The notes beneath the pieces were generated by a model. That model was not told the origin of the DNA. It was given only the letters and a program-made list of their open reading frames with translations, and did no database searches. Below, piece by piece: positions 50,471 through 58,489 of a stretch of 64,000 nucleotides of DNA (position 1 is the stretch's first letter; every line of letters starts with the position of its first letter). The DNA comes from Pseudomonas sp. Ant30-3. Lineage in GTDB: Bacteria > Pseudomonadota > Gammaproteobacteria > Pseudomonadales > Pseudomonadaceae. A program made the translations under genes and the position numbers. The DNA lies in the NCBI RefSeq assembly GCF_000690905.1, contig NZ_JMCL01000037.1:1-64000 (forward strand), in the 5' to 3' direction.

Positions 50471-51379
50471 ATGACCGATCTACCACGCATTGCATCGTTT
50501 CGCCAGTTGGACGAACACCTGAAGAAAACTGGTGTTCCACGCGACGAACAGATGATTCGCAACAACATCTACATTGCACCGCTTGACTGGTTTGCTATTG
50601 AAGAAGGCTTCAATCTGAGGCCAATCGATCCTGACCATGCGGAAGGCTTCGCCAAGTCTTATGAGCAGGGCCTGTATGTGCCTCCAGTCGTCGCAGAACT
50701 GAAGATCATCGACGGCAACCCTCGCCTCGTGATCCGAGAAGGTCACCATCGCCTTACTGGCGCGCGCATCGCAGATGGGCGCGGTGCAAATCTTCCAGGA
50801 CTGATGGTCAACGAGTTCAAAGGAAATCAGTCCGACGCTGTTGTGATGATGATCAAGACCAGCGAAGGCAAAGAGTTGCTGCCGCTGGAGCGAGGAGAAG
50901 GCTACAAGCGCCTGGCCGGGCAAAACTGGAGTCCAGCCCAGATCGCCGATCGCATGAACAGGAGCATCACTCATGTTGAGCGACTGATGCTTCTCGCCAA
51001 CGCAGAGGAGAACGTCAAACAGCTCGTTCGCGAGGGGGTAATTAAAGCGTCTCCCGTCATCGATGTTCTGGTGGAGCTGCGAGGAACTGGGCAAGACCCG
51101 TATCCAAAGCTGCTGGGGATGATCGAGGGGGCTAAGGCCTCCGGCCGTACCCGCGCAACGGGCTCAGACGCCAACAAAGCGCTGGGCAAGTTCAAAGTGA
51201 CACCTAAGGAGGCCATGAGTGCGTTCAGCGCACTGAGCGGCCTTACAGGAAGCCTGCGTGATCAACTCAAGTCCGGTGGCGATGCGCAGCATGAGTTGCG
51301 GCTTGACTCGAAGGCGGCGGAGTCGCTGCTGAAGATCCTGGAGAAGTATGAGGCCAGCCAGAACACGGCTGAAGCCTGA
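50471..51379 (+). CDS. ParB-like DNA-binding protein
   Basis: The protein has 302 residues from ATG 50471, with GGGAGA upstream. A ParB N-terminal fold is shown by LRPIDPDHAEGFAKSYEQGLYVPPVV and by the box REGHHRLTGARIADG. A helix-turn-helix follows (WSPAQIADRMNRSITHVERLMLL). The C-terminal region is helical with an LGKFKVTPKEAMSAF segment. No parA is near, so it is more like the orphan ParB/KorB-type regulators of conjugative elements than a partition protein. csrA follows ten bases later. Confidence 0.82.
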   Translation: MTDLPRIASFRQLDEHLKKTGVPRDEQMIRNNIYIAPLDWFAIEEGFNLRPIDPDHAEGFAKSYEQGLYVPPVVAELKIIDGNPRLVIREGHHRLTGARIADGRGANLPGLMVNEFKGNQSDAVVMMIKTSEGKELLPLERGEGYKRLAGQNWSPAQIADRMNRSITHVERLMLLANAEENVKQLVREGVIKASPVIDVLVELRGTGQDPYPKLLGMIEGAKASGRTRATGSDANKALGKFKVTPKEAMSAFSALSGLTGSLRDQLKSGGDAQHELRLDSKAAESLLKILEKYEASQNTAEA

Positions 51380-51389
51380 GGAGGCGGTA

Positions 51390-51563
51390 ATGCTGCACAT
51401 TGAGCGCAAGGTAGGGGAGTCGATTCGGCTAGGCACCGACATACAGGTGATCGTCACAAAGGCTGCAAACGGTACGGTCAGATTGGCGTTTGAAGCGCCG
51501 AAAGAGGTGAAGATCTACCGCGAAGAGATCTACCAGCGCATCCAGAACGAAAAAACACCCTGA
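51390..51563 (+). CDS. csrA: CsrA/RsmA-family RNA-binding regulator on a mobile element
   Basis: The protein has 57 residues. It has the CsrA sequence features MLHIERKVGESIRLG, the core VTKAANGTVRLAFEAPKEV, and the RNA-binding region VKIYREEIYQRIQNE, including the conserved Arg in YREEI. Ribosome site GAGGCGG. CsrA proteins bind GGA in mRNA leaders and control translation. An element-borne copy could couple transfer genes to host post-transcriptional control or interfere with host Rsm. It is probably transcribed with the ParB-like gene. Confidence 0.9.
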   Translation: MLHIERKVGESIRLGTDIQVIVTKAANGTVRLAFEAPKEVKIYREEIYQRIQNEKTP

Positions 51564-51644
51564 TCACATAGTCAGTTGTTCGACTTCGCTTGGGATCACC
51601 GCCGAAGACGGTAACCTATGGCTATCGAAAAAAGGAGTTTCACC

Positions 51645-52481
51645 ATGAAGAACAGCAGTATCACGATCCGCACCGGGCTTCTCGCCGCAGCTATTGCCCT
51701 CCTGGTCGGGTGCTCTTCCTCGCCGAAGGCTCCCTCCGTGCAGCTACCTGATCCGCAGAATGTACCGAAAGAAAAATGGTCCGATGCGATGCACGTTTTG
51801 ACTGCCATGAAGATTTCTGGCCAGCGCGACGTGCCGCGTGAAATGGCTGAGACCTTCGCCAATTCAGCACCAGGCCGCACCAGCGGGACAGCAGGCGCTG
51901 ATGCTGCGATTGCCGGCGTCAGTCTCGCGGCACCGCCAAGCGGCTTTAGTGGTGGAGCTGCTGCAAGCGTAGGCCTCGGCCTTATGATGCTTGGCGGGTC
52001 GAGTGACCCTGCGCACGCAACTCAGGTTGTGGCCTGGGTGCCGGCTGATGAGGCCTCCTCCCCTGAAGAGGCATCTGCACTTGCACTCAAGAAGGTAGAA
52101 GAAGCCCGCAAGAAGGTCTTTGAAAAAGGGATGTCGAAGCTACCAATGCATGTTGGTAAATACCCGGATGGCCATTCCCGTGCTTACGCATCGTTGGCTG
52201 ATAGCTACGCTGAACGTCCTATCCCATTCACCGACAACGCCGCCCCTGCACCTGACTTCGTGAAGTCAGCCGCTGCATACGGGCCTATCTTCATTCGGGA
52301 CAATCAATTCGTCCTTGATGCCTCAAAAAATGGCATGACGCCATCTGAAGCCATGCTACTCGCATCGCGCTATCTACCGGATTGGGTCTACATCTACCAT
52401 CCTGGCCAGAAGCTGCGGAAGAACTCAATTCCCGCAGCAATTTTCAATCGAGGCGAGGCCAAGTACTTCGTCGGCAAATAA
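51645..52481 (+). CDS. Lipoprotein, unknown function
   Basis: The protein has 278 residues from ATG 51645, with AAAGGAG upstream; the frame is open from 51618. Lipobox LLVGC near residue 23. The mature part has a Gly/Ala-rich hydrophobic segment (SGFSGGAAASVGLGLMMLGG) and a C-terminal domain with SRYLPDWVYIYHPG. It is probably anchored in the outer membrane or periplasm. No operator copy is found upstream. No family recognised. Confidence 0.72.
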   Translation: MKNSSITIRTGLLAAAIALLVGCSSSPKAPSVQLPDPQNVPKEKWSDAMHVLTAMKISGQRDVPREMAETFANSAPGRTSGTAGADAAIAGVSLAAPPSGFSGGAAASVGLGLMMLGGSSDPAHATQVVAWVPADEASSPEEASALALKKVEEARKKVFEKGMSKLPMHVGKYPDGHSRAYASLADSYAERPIPFTDNAAPAPDFVKSAAAYGPIFIRDNQFVLDASKNGMTPSEAMLLASRYLPDWVYIYHPGQKLRKNSIPAAIFNRGEAKYFVGK

Positions 52482-52788
52482 GTCAGCAGCAATAAAAAAT
52501 GGCTGGCGTCAAGCATTGTGTTGAAATCACGCGAAGCTTGAAACCATATACGGGGCAATAGGTTAGCTCTGTTTCATGCCGTTCGCAGAGGATGCGGCAT
52601 TGTGGGCTGGGAGCCACATAAGAGCCTGGAGAAAGAGAGTCGAGTCGCGTTGCAGCGATGGAGATTGCCAATGGCTGGCAGGCTTGTTCAGTCATCTTAG
52701 CCGATTCCCTCGCAGCCTATCCAGAACGAAGAACGCGCAGCGTTGGGCTGCGCGTTCGAGGGATGGTCAGTCTGGTTCTAGTGCATCT
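52482..52788. other. Junction between the F-type element and the trb operon
   Basis: About 300 bases without a supported gene. A hairpin with arms GAACGCGCAG and CTGCGCGTTC lies at 52731-52757, next to the last trb gene, and may terminate it from the right. Base composition rises clearly to the right. The two T4SS clusters meet here, with convergent transcription. Confidence 0.5.
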
Positions 52789-53034
52789 TCAGCTTGGCTT
52801 CGGTGGCACGGCCTTGCTGCCGTTTCCTTTCCTGAATCCCCGATCCCCCGCCATGAACGCCTCCAGCATGTGCGGGATCAGCGCCGAGGCATCGACCGCC
52901 TCGCCATACGCCTGCGCATGCAGCGCGGCATAGCGGTCGAGATCGGCTTTCAAGCTGGCCGGGCAAGCGAAGGTCAGCTTGACGCTTTCGGTCTTGGGTA
53001 GCGGCCCCAGCCGCAGTTTCTTGGTCGTGCTCAT
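52789..53034 (-). CDS. DUF2274 protein at the end of the trb operon
   Basis: The protein has 81 residues with the DUF2274 opening (KKLRLGPLPKTESVKLTFACPASLKADLDRYAALHAQAYGE) and a C-terminal basic tail. It resembles a small ribbon-helix-helix protein (CPASLKADLDRYA). In Tn4371-family elements a gene of this kind follows trbI. The start overlaps the trbI stop (four bases). Confidence 0.82.
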   Translation of the reverse strand: MSTTKKLRLGPLPKTESVKLTFACPASLKADLDRYAALHAQAYGEAVDASALIPHMLEAFMAGDRGFRKGNGSKAVPPKPS

Positions 53035-54308
53035 CGAGAAGTCCCCTTGTTGAAGAACAGCGGCTGATAAGGCCGTAGCACCAGATCGCGGTTGAGGATG
53101 ATGCGCACCGGCAAACCGGGGCGGCTGGTCAGCGTGGGTTGGATGTTGAGATTGCGCCGGGTCACTTCCTGGCCGACCTGGTTCACGGTGTCCTGCAGGC
53201 TGTCGCGCCCGGCGATGATGACGCGATCGCCGTCCTGGCGGTTCTCAGGTGCAGCCAGTTCGGCACCGACACCCAGCAGCGTGGTCAGCACGGCACCTGC
53301 AAAGATCCGATCCCAATGCCAGTCCACGTCGTCTTCCAGACCGGCGTAGCCCGCCGGGTCGGTGCCGATCAGGTTGTCGAGCGTGAGCGAAGACGTGTCC
53401 GGCAGGATGATGCGGTTCCACACCACCTGCACGCGACTCTGACCGTAGCTGACTTGGCTGTTGTACTTGCCCAGGATGCGCGAACCCTGTGGGATCAGCA
53501 GGAACTTGCCGGTGGCCGTGTCGTAGATCGGCTCCGTCACCGTGGCGATCACGTCGCCCGGCAAGTCCGACTTGATGCCCGTCACCAGCGCCCCAGCGAC
53601 CACCGTTCCGGCCATGACCTGATACTGCGAAGCCGGCAGGGTCAGATTGCCGGAATTACGGGTTTCCGTGGAACCACCTTTTAGGAACGCCTCTTTCTGG
53701 TCTTGCCGGTTCTGCACGGCAGTCGGATCAGCAGGCTGGGCCGCCGTCGAGGCCGGGCCTGCGGCCATCGGATCGAAAGCGGAATTGGCGGCGAAGCCTG
53801 GTGCGGCAGCGACCTGCGACTGCGCTACGGGCGCGGCCTGCGGGGAACCTGTGCGGAAGAATACCGATGAAGCTGCCGCCGCTTCTGCCTCCTTGCGCAG
53901 CGCATCGTTGGGGTCGTAGCCCGACGCGGCATAGGTGGCGGCGACCGGCTGCTGCGAGTTCACGATGGCTGGCCCCAGATCACCCGGCAGCGGTGGCCCC
54001 AGCTCCGGCACGTCAGGCGGCAGCGCTGGCAGCTTGGAATAGTCCGTCGGCAGCGCATCCAGCCCTTCCGAGCGCGAGACGCGATCCACGTTGTACAGCT
54101 CCGTGGATTCGCCTGCACTGCGTTGCTGCGGTTGCAGCGACCAGATCAGTGCGCCCATGATGCCGATCGACAAGCAGCCGGCGAGGATGGCCAGCGTGCG
54201 CCGGTTCAGGCGCGTGACCGGGCGCGGTTGGGCGCGCAGCGCCACCGCCTCGGGTGCCACCTTGTCCGCCCGCTGCGTCGCAAGGTCGGGAATGTCGTCC
54301 TGGCTCAT
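53031..54308 (-). CDS. trbI: TrbI, VirB10-like T4SS scaffold (MPF-T)
   Basis: The protein has 425 residues. Cytoplasmic N-terminus, membrane helix (RTLAILAGCLSIGIMGALIWSL), a Pro/Ala-rich periplasmic linker, and the TrbI domain (LPASQYQVMAGTVVAGALVTGIKSDLPGDVIATVTEPIYDTATG, LIPQGSRILGKYNSQVSYGQSRVQVVWNRI). It is the counterpart of TraB of the F-type set. It is one of the last genes in the trb operon. Confidence 0.95.
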   Translation of the reverse strand: MSQDDIPDLATQRADKVAPEAVALRAQPRPVTRLNRRTLAILAGCLSIGIMGALIWSLQPQQRSAGESTELYNVDRVSRSEGLDALPTDYSKLPALPPDVPELGPPLPGDLGPAIVNSQQPVAATYAASGYDPNDALRKEAEAAAASSVFFRTGSPQAAPVAQSQVAAAPGFAANSAFDPMAAGPASTAAQPADPTAVQNRQDQKEAFLKGGSTETRNSGNLTLPASQYQVMAGTVVAGALVTGIKSDLPGDVIATVTEPIYDTATGKFLLIPQGSRILGKYNSQVSYGQSRVQVVWNRIILPDTSSLTLDNLIGTDPAGYAGLEDDVDWHWDRIFAGAVLTTLLGVGAELAAPENRQDGDRVIIAGRDSLQDTVNQVGQEVTRRNLNIQPTLTSRPGLPVRIILNRDLVLRPYQPLFFNKGTSR

Positions 54309-54310
54309 GC

Positions 54311-55315
54311 TCAGTTCCTCCCGGCGATGCCATCCGTGCGCTCGATGCGCACCACATCGCCCTTGTCGGCCCCCAGGCGCAGTTCTGCCGCACCGAACAG
54401 CCGATCCACGATGTAGTACGGCGAGCGAAAGCGGTAATTCACCAGTTGCCCATCGCCCTGCGCACCGATGACAAACAGCGGCGGCAACTCGCCCTGGGCG
54501 ATTCCTGCCGGAAACTGGATATAGACCTTCTCGCCATCATCGAAGGCGCGCAGCGGCTTCCACGGCGGATTGCTGCCACTGATGGCATAGCGAAAGCGGA
54601 TGTTCTCCAGCGACAAGCCTGCATCGACCGGCGCGGCAGCGCTAGCAGCATGTGCCTGGCGCTGCAAGGCCAGCATCCGATCCTTGGGGTAGTCCCAGGA
54701 CACCGACGCCATCCATGCCTTGTCAGTCGAAGTCAGTTCCAGCAGGTACGTCCTGCGGCTGGTGGTGATGACCAGATTGGTCTTCAAGCTGGAACGGATA
54801 GGCTTGACCAGCACATTGACGCGCAGATCGGCACCGCTGCCGCTGGAGGTATCGCCCACGATCCAGCGCACGGTATCGCCCGCAGCGACCGTCACCAGTT
54901 CCTCGCCGGGCTGGAGCGCGATCACCGTCACGCGGCCCACAGACGCATAGACCTGGTACAGCGCGCCATCGGTGAACGGCCAGACCTGGATCGCATTGAC
55001 GTAGCCCTCGCGGGTCGGTGCGATGCGTGCTTCTGCATTGGCGCGGGAGACGCGCACCTTCTCGTCAGCAGGCTCCGGCGTGGTCGGGGCCGAATCAATG
55101 CCCTGCAGCGGCTTCAACTGTGCGGGCAGCGCCAAGGGCTCGGGCACTGTCACGACTTCGATGGGCTTGGGCGGCTCGGGCAATGGCTGAGCCTGCACCG
55201 GCTCATCGAGCGAGATCGCCGGCGGCGGTTTGCCCTGCGTGGCGCAGCCCGCAAACAGAACAGTCGATGCCAGCAGAATCACCGGCAATGCGGTCTTACG
55301 GAAACGTGCATTCAT
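54311..55315 (-). CDS. trbG: TrbG, VirB9-like T4SS component
   Basis: The protein has 334 residues with a lipoprotein-type signal (ASTVLFAGCATQG), then a Pro-rich region, and the CagX/VirB9-type domain (YQVYASVGRVTVIALQPGEELVTVAAGDTVRWIVGDT, YRFRSPYYIVDRLF). Two bases separate it from trbI. Forms the outer-membrane part of the channel with TrbI. Confidence 0.94.
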   Translation of the reverse strand: MNARFRKTALPVILLASTVLFAGCATQGKPPPAISLDEPVQAQPLPEPPKPIEVVTVPEPLALPAQLKPLQGIDSAPTTPEPADEKVRVSRANAEARIAPTREGYVNAIQVWPFTDGALYQVYASVGRVTVIALQPGEELVTVAAGDTVRWIVGDTSSGSGADLRVNVLVKPIRSSLKTNLVITTSRRTYLLELTSTDKAWMASVSWDYPKDRMLALQRQAHAASAAAPVDAGLSLENIRFRYAISGSNPPWKPLRAFDDGEKVYIQFPAGIAQGELPPLFVIGAQGDGQLVNYRFRSPYYIVDRLFGAAELRLGADKGDVVRIERTDGIAGRN

Positions 55316-56016
55316 GGTTTGGCTCCTTCAGAAGAATCCAGTTCACGGCTCCACGACAGGCCATTGACGTAGATGCCCAGCGGGTTGCGGCGCAGGCGTT
55401 CTTCGGTGCGCGGGGTCTGCTGCACGATGGACACCACCGCCGTCCATCGCTCCAGCCCGGCAGCCGCACCATTGACATAGCGGCGTTCCGTCCAGCGCAC
55501 GTTGAACGACGCATCGCTGGCGCGAACCACACTGGTGATCTGCACCGTCACCGATTCCTTGCCGATGCGGGCAAACGGGTCATGGGTGCGCGCATAGTCG
55601 TTGAGTACCGCCGCGCCCCGGTCAGTGGTGTAGTCGTAGGCATCTAGCCAGTTCTGGCGCACAACGATGGGATCGATGGACAGCGAGCGCACCAGCGTCA
55701 CGAAGCGTGCGATGTGGTGCGCCGTCTGCGCATCGGTGGGCCGGTACGGCGTGGCTGCTTCGCCCACGGTGCGTACCTGGCCGGACTGATCGACCTCGAT
55801 GACATAGGGCGTAACGATGGACTGGGCCGATCGCCACACCAGGCCACCGGCCATCAGCAGCGCGAGTACCAGGCAGCCGAAGGCCATCAACCGCCAGTTC
55901 TTGGCCTGCACGCGGGCCGAGCCGATGCGCTCGTCCCACACTTGGGCAGCGGCTTGATACGGAGTGGCAGGCTGCGGCGTGTCGGCATAGCGCACCTGCG
56001 GTCGTTTGAATCGCAT
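55312..56016 (-). CDS. trbF: TrbF, VirB8-like T4SS component
   Basis: The protein has 234 residues. Membrane helix near residues 45-65 (LMAFGCLVLALLMAGGLVW) and a VirB8-fold periplasmic domain (VITPYVIEVDQSGQVRTV, VVRQNWLDAYDYTTDRGAAVLNDY, LERWTAVVSIVQQTPRT). Overlaps trbG by four bases. Confidence 0.95.
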   Translation of the reverse strand: MRFKRPQVRYADTPQPATPYQAAAQVWDERIGSARVQAKNWRLMAFGCLVLALLMAGGLVWRSAQSIVTPYVIEVDQSGQVRTVGEAATPYRPTDAQTAHHIARFVTLVRSLSIDPIVVRQNWLDAYDYTTDRGAAVLNDYARTHDPFARIGKESVTVQITSVVRASDASFNVRWTERRYVNGAAAGLERWTAVVSIVQQTPRTEERLRRNPLGIYVNGLSWSRELDSSEGAKP

Positions 56017-56033
56017 GGAGTTCTCCTTGAAAG

Positions 56034-57422
56034 TCAGCTATCGGAATCCCTCAGGCTCGGGCCTTGGCCCGAACCGCCACCGTCGCCACCGCGCAGCGTG
56101 TGCGCGGCCGTGGTGGTGGCCTGGGTGAGTCGTTGGCGGCGTTGCAGGCGCTTGGCCCAGCCGGGTTGCCCCTGCTTCTGCGCGTTGGCTGTGTTGCCAG
56201 CGGCATCGCCTGCGGCGGCTGGCCCTGCAGTGCCACCGCCTGAGCCGCCTTCTGCGCCAGAGCCTTGCCAGCCTGCTTTGAATGGCGCGACCGCCTTGGC
56301 CGCTGCTGCCTTGATGCCAGCACCGGCGCGTTGGCCTGCCGCCTGTGCACCGCCCTTGGCGACATTCCCCAAACCTGCCATCGCGCCCTTGGCCCCGCCG
56401 CCCGCAGCGGCAGAACCGGCCTGGAAAGCCGACTTCGCACTGCCAGCCGCCGAGGTGGCGGCCCGCGCGCCAGCCCCGGCGAGCTTGGCGGCAGCCGGTG
56501 CCATGCGTGCCCCGGCCATCACGGCACCACCCACGCCGGTGGCGGCGGCACCTACGGCCACCGCCGCACCTGCGGCACCCACAGCAGCGCCCGCCATCGT
56601 GCCGGCACCCAACTGCGGTGCGCCGGATACCAGGCCCGTGGCGATGCCCGGCCCGAAGATCCCCAACGCCAGCAGCGTCAGTGAGGCCAACATGACGACC
56701 ACCGCATGGTCGATGGACGGCTCGGCCGGATGCACCTGGAACTCGGCGAAGAGGCCCGAGCCGATGCCGACGATGACCGCCAGCACCAGCACCTTGATGC
56801 CCGAAGACACCACGTTGCCCAACACTTTCTCGGCGAGGAAGCTGGTCTTGTTCCACAGCGCGAACGGCACCAGTACGAAGCCCGCGAGCGTGGTCAGCTT
56901 GAACTCGATCAGCGTGATGAAAAGCTGGATCGCCAGCACGAAGAAACACAGGATCACCACGGCCCAGGCCAGGAACATGACCACGATGGGCGTCATGTTC
57001 ACGAACACTTCGGGGAAGCCCGCCATGTCGCTGATCTGCTCAAGAATGGGGGCCGCCGCGTCGATGCCGGTCTTGGCCAAGCGTCCCGGTTGCAGGAATT
57101 CGCCCATGCTCATCGTCGAGCCGCTGGCCGTCAGGCCCAGGCCCGCGAACGAGCGGAAGACGATGCTGGCGAGCCAGTTGAAGTTGTTGATGATGTAGGC
57201 GAAGGCGCCGACGTAAAGCACCTTGCGCAGCAGTTTGGCGATCACATCATCGCCCTGGCCGGTGGCGTGGCTCATCGCCCAGTACAGCCCGGCGATGGTC
57301 ATGTCGATGACGATCAGCGTGGCGGTGAGGAACGCGACTTCGCCCTGCAGCAGCCCAAAGCCCGAGTCGATGTAGCGCGAGAAGGTATCGAGGAAGCGGT
57401 CGATCACTGTCACGTCATTCAT
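56034..57422 (-). CDS. trbL: TrbL, VirB6-like polytopic membrane protein
   Basis: The protein has 462 residues. Five or more membrane helices within residues 1-290, including FLAWAVVILCFFVLAIQLFITLIEFKL, followed by a long Ala/Gly-rich tail of low complexity (to residue 462). The tail generates long spurious open frames on both strands. TrbL forms the inner-membrane pore. Eighteen bases before trbF. Confidence 0.92.
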   Translation of the reverse strand: MNDVTVIDRFLDTFSRYIDSGFGLLQGEVAFLTATLIVIDMTIAGLYWAMSHATGQGDDVIAKLLRKVLYVGAFAYIINNFNWLASIVFRSFAGLGLTASGSTMSMGEFLQPGRLAKTGIDAAAPILEQISDMAGFPEVFVNMTPIVVMFLAWAVVILCFFVLAIQLFITLIEFKLTTLAGFVLVPFALWNKTSFLAEKVLGNVVSSGIKVLVLAVIVGIGSGLFAEFQVHPAEPSIDHAVVVMLASLTLLALGIFGPGIATGLVSGAPQLGAGTMAGAAVGAAGAAVAVGAAATGVGGAVMAGARMAPAAAKLAGAGARAATSAAGSAKSAFQAGSAAAGGGAKGAMAGLGNVAKGGAQAAGQRAGAGIKAAAAKAVAPFKAGWQGSGAEGGSGGGTAGPAAAGDAAGNTANAQKQGQPGWAKRLQRRQRLTQATTTAAHTLRGGDGGGSGQGPSLRDSDS

Positions 57423-57733
57423 GGCACGTCCCCCTCGAAGGGCATGGCGTCCTGGTCACTGATGGGTATGTCGAAGCTCGGCGGGATCGGCGGCAGATCG
57501 GCCAGCGTGCGGAACTCGTCAGACCCGGTTTCACCGGCGAAGAAGCGCCGCCGGAAGGCCTCAGCCGCGGCCAGGCAGGCGTCTTCGCCTGCCGTCGTCC
57601 TGTCGGCCGCACACTGCGCACGCAAAGCCTTGAGTCTCACGGGATCGGCGGCCAAGGCAGCGGCCAGGTCTTCGGTCGGCTGCTGACTGCAAGCGACCAG
57701 CAGCACGGGAAGCAGCAAGGAAACGCATCGCAT
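57419..57733 (-). CDS. trbK: TrbK-type putative entry-exclusion lipoprotein
   Basis: The protein has 104 residues with a short lipoprotein signal (MRCVSLLLPVLLVACSQQP, lipobox LVAC). The Cys pair RAQCAADRTTAGEDACLAAAEAFRRRFF is common to TrbK-alt exclusion proteins in Tn4371-like operons, where it lies between trbJ and trbL. It overlaps trbL by four bases. Exclusion is known for RP4 TrbK; here it is inferred. Confidence 0.78.
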   Translation of the reverse strand: MRCVSLLLPVLLVACSQQPTEDLAAALAADPVRLKALRAQCAADRTTAGEDACLAAAEAFRRRFFAGETGSDEFRTLADLPPIPPSFDIPISDQDAMPFEGDVP

Positions 57734-57745
57734 GGCCGTCTCCCG

Positions 57746-58489
57746 TCAGTTGCCGTAGAAATCCACGCGCTGCGGCGTGTAGGGCGTGCCATCACCCAGG
57801 AAACGGCGCGTCACTTCCCGGCCACGTTCGACAGCCGCCGCCTGGCGTGCCAGTTCCAGCGCGGCGGCGCGTTCCTGCGTGATCTGGAGCTGCTGTGCCT
57901 GGATGGACTGCTTGGCCTGCAAGGCCAGAAGCTGGTTGGTCGCCTGCATGGCTTGCAGCGCGCCGGTGGCGGACTGACTCTGGCTGACCAGGTCGGACAG
58001 CGCGCTTTCGTCTTGCGCCAGGTTCTGCGACACCTGCGCCTGCATCCGCATCGCGGTGTGCAGACTGTTCAGCGTGTTCTTCCAACGTTCCTGCGCGTCG
58101 TGCAGCATCTGGTCGCCGCTGACGGTCGCGGCATACTGCTCCGGGTACAGCCGGGCAAAGGTGGCATCCATGCTCTGCACGTCGTAGGCCAGGCCGCGAG
58201 CCTCGGCGATCAGCCGCTCGGTGGTCGCCAGCGTCGAACGCAAGCGATTGACGATGTTGAAGTCCAGATTCGCCAGATTGCGCGCCTGGTTCATCAGCAT
58301 CTGTGCTTCGTTCTGGAGTTGGTTGATCTGGTTGTTGATCTGCTCCAACGTGCGCACGGCGGTCAGCGTGTTCTGCACGAAGTTGGACGGATCGAACACC
58401 GTCAGCGCGGACGCGGGCTGCACTGCCAGCAGCGATACCGACAGCACGGCGGCGAGCGAGACGGACAGCAAACGGGGTTGGGTCTTCAT
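57746..58489 (-). CDS. trbJ: TrbJ, VirB5-like minor pilin
   Basis: The protein has 247 residues with a signal peptide ending near PASALT. Long helices follow (VRTLEQINNQINQLQNEAQMLMNQARNLA, ALQAMQATNQLLALQAKQSIQ) as in VirB5/TrbJ. The C-terminus ends RRFLGDGTPYTPQRVDFYGN, a conserved tail. It overlaps trbE by four bases. Confidence 0.94.
   Translation of the reverse strand: MKTQPRLLSVSLAAVLSVSLLAVQPASALTVFDPSNFVQNTLTAVRTLEQINNQINQLQNEAQMLMNQARNLANLDFNIVNRLRSTLATTERLIAEARGLAYDVQSMDATFARLYPEQYAATVSGDQMLHDAQERWKNTLNSLHTAMRMQAQVSQNLAQDESALSDLVSQSQSATGALQAMQATNQLLALQAKQSIQAQQLQITQERAAALELARQAAAVERGREVTRRFLGDGTPYTPQRVDFYGN

Noticed and set aside
54254..57198. Long rightward frames (372 and 494 codons) over trbG, trbF and trbL
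   Set aside because: They are antisense to well-supported trb genes and arise from GC-rich and Ala/Gly-rich coding sequence.
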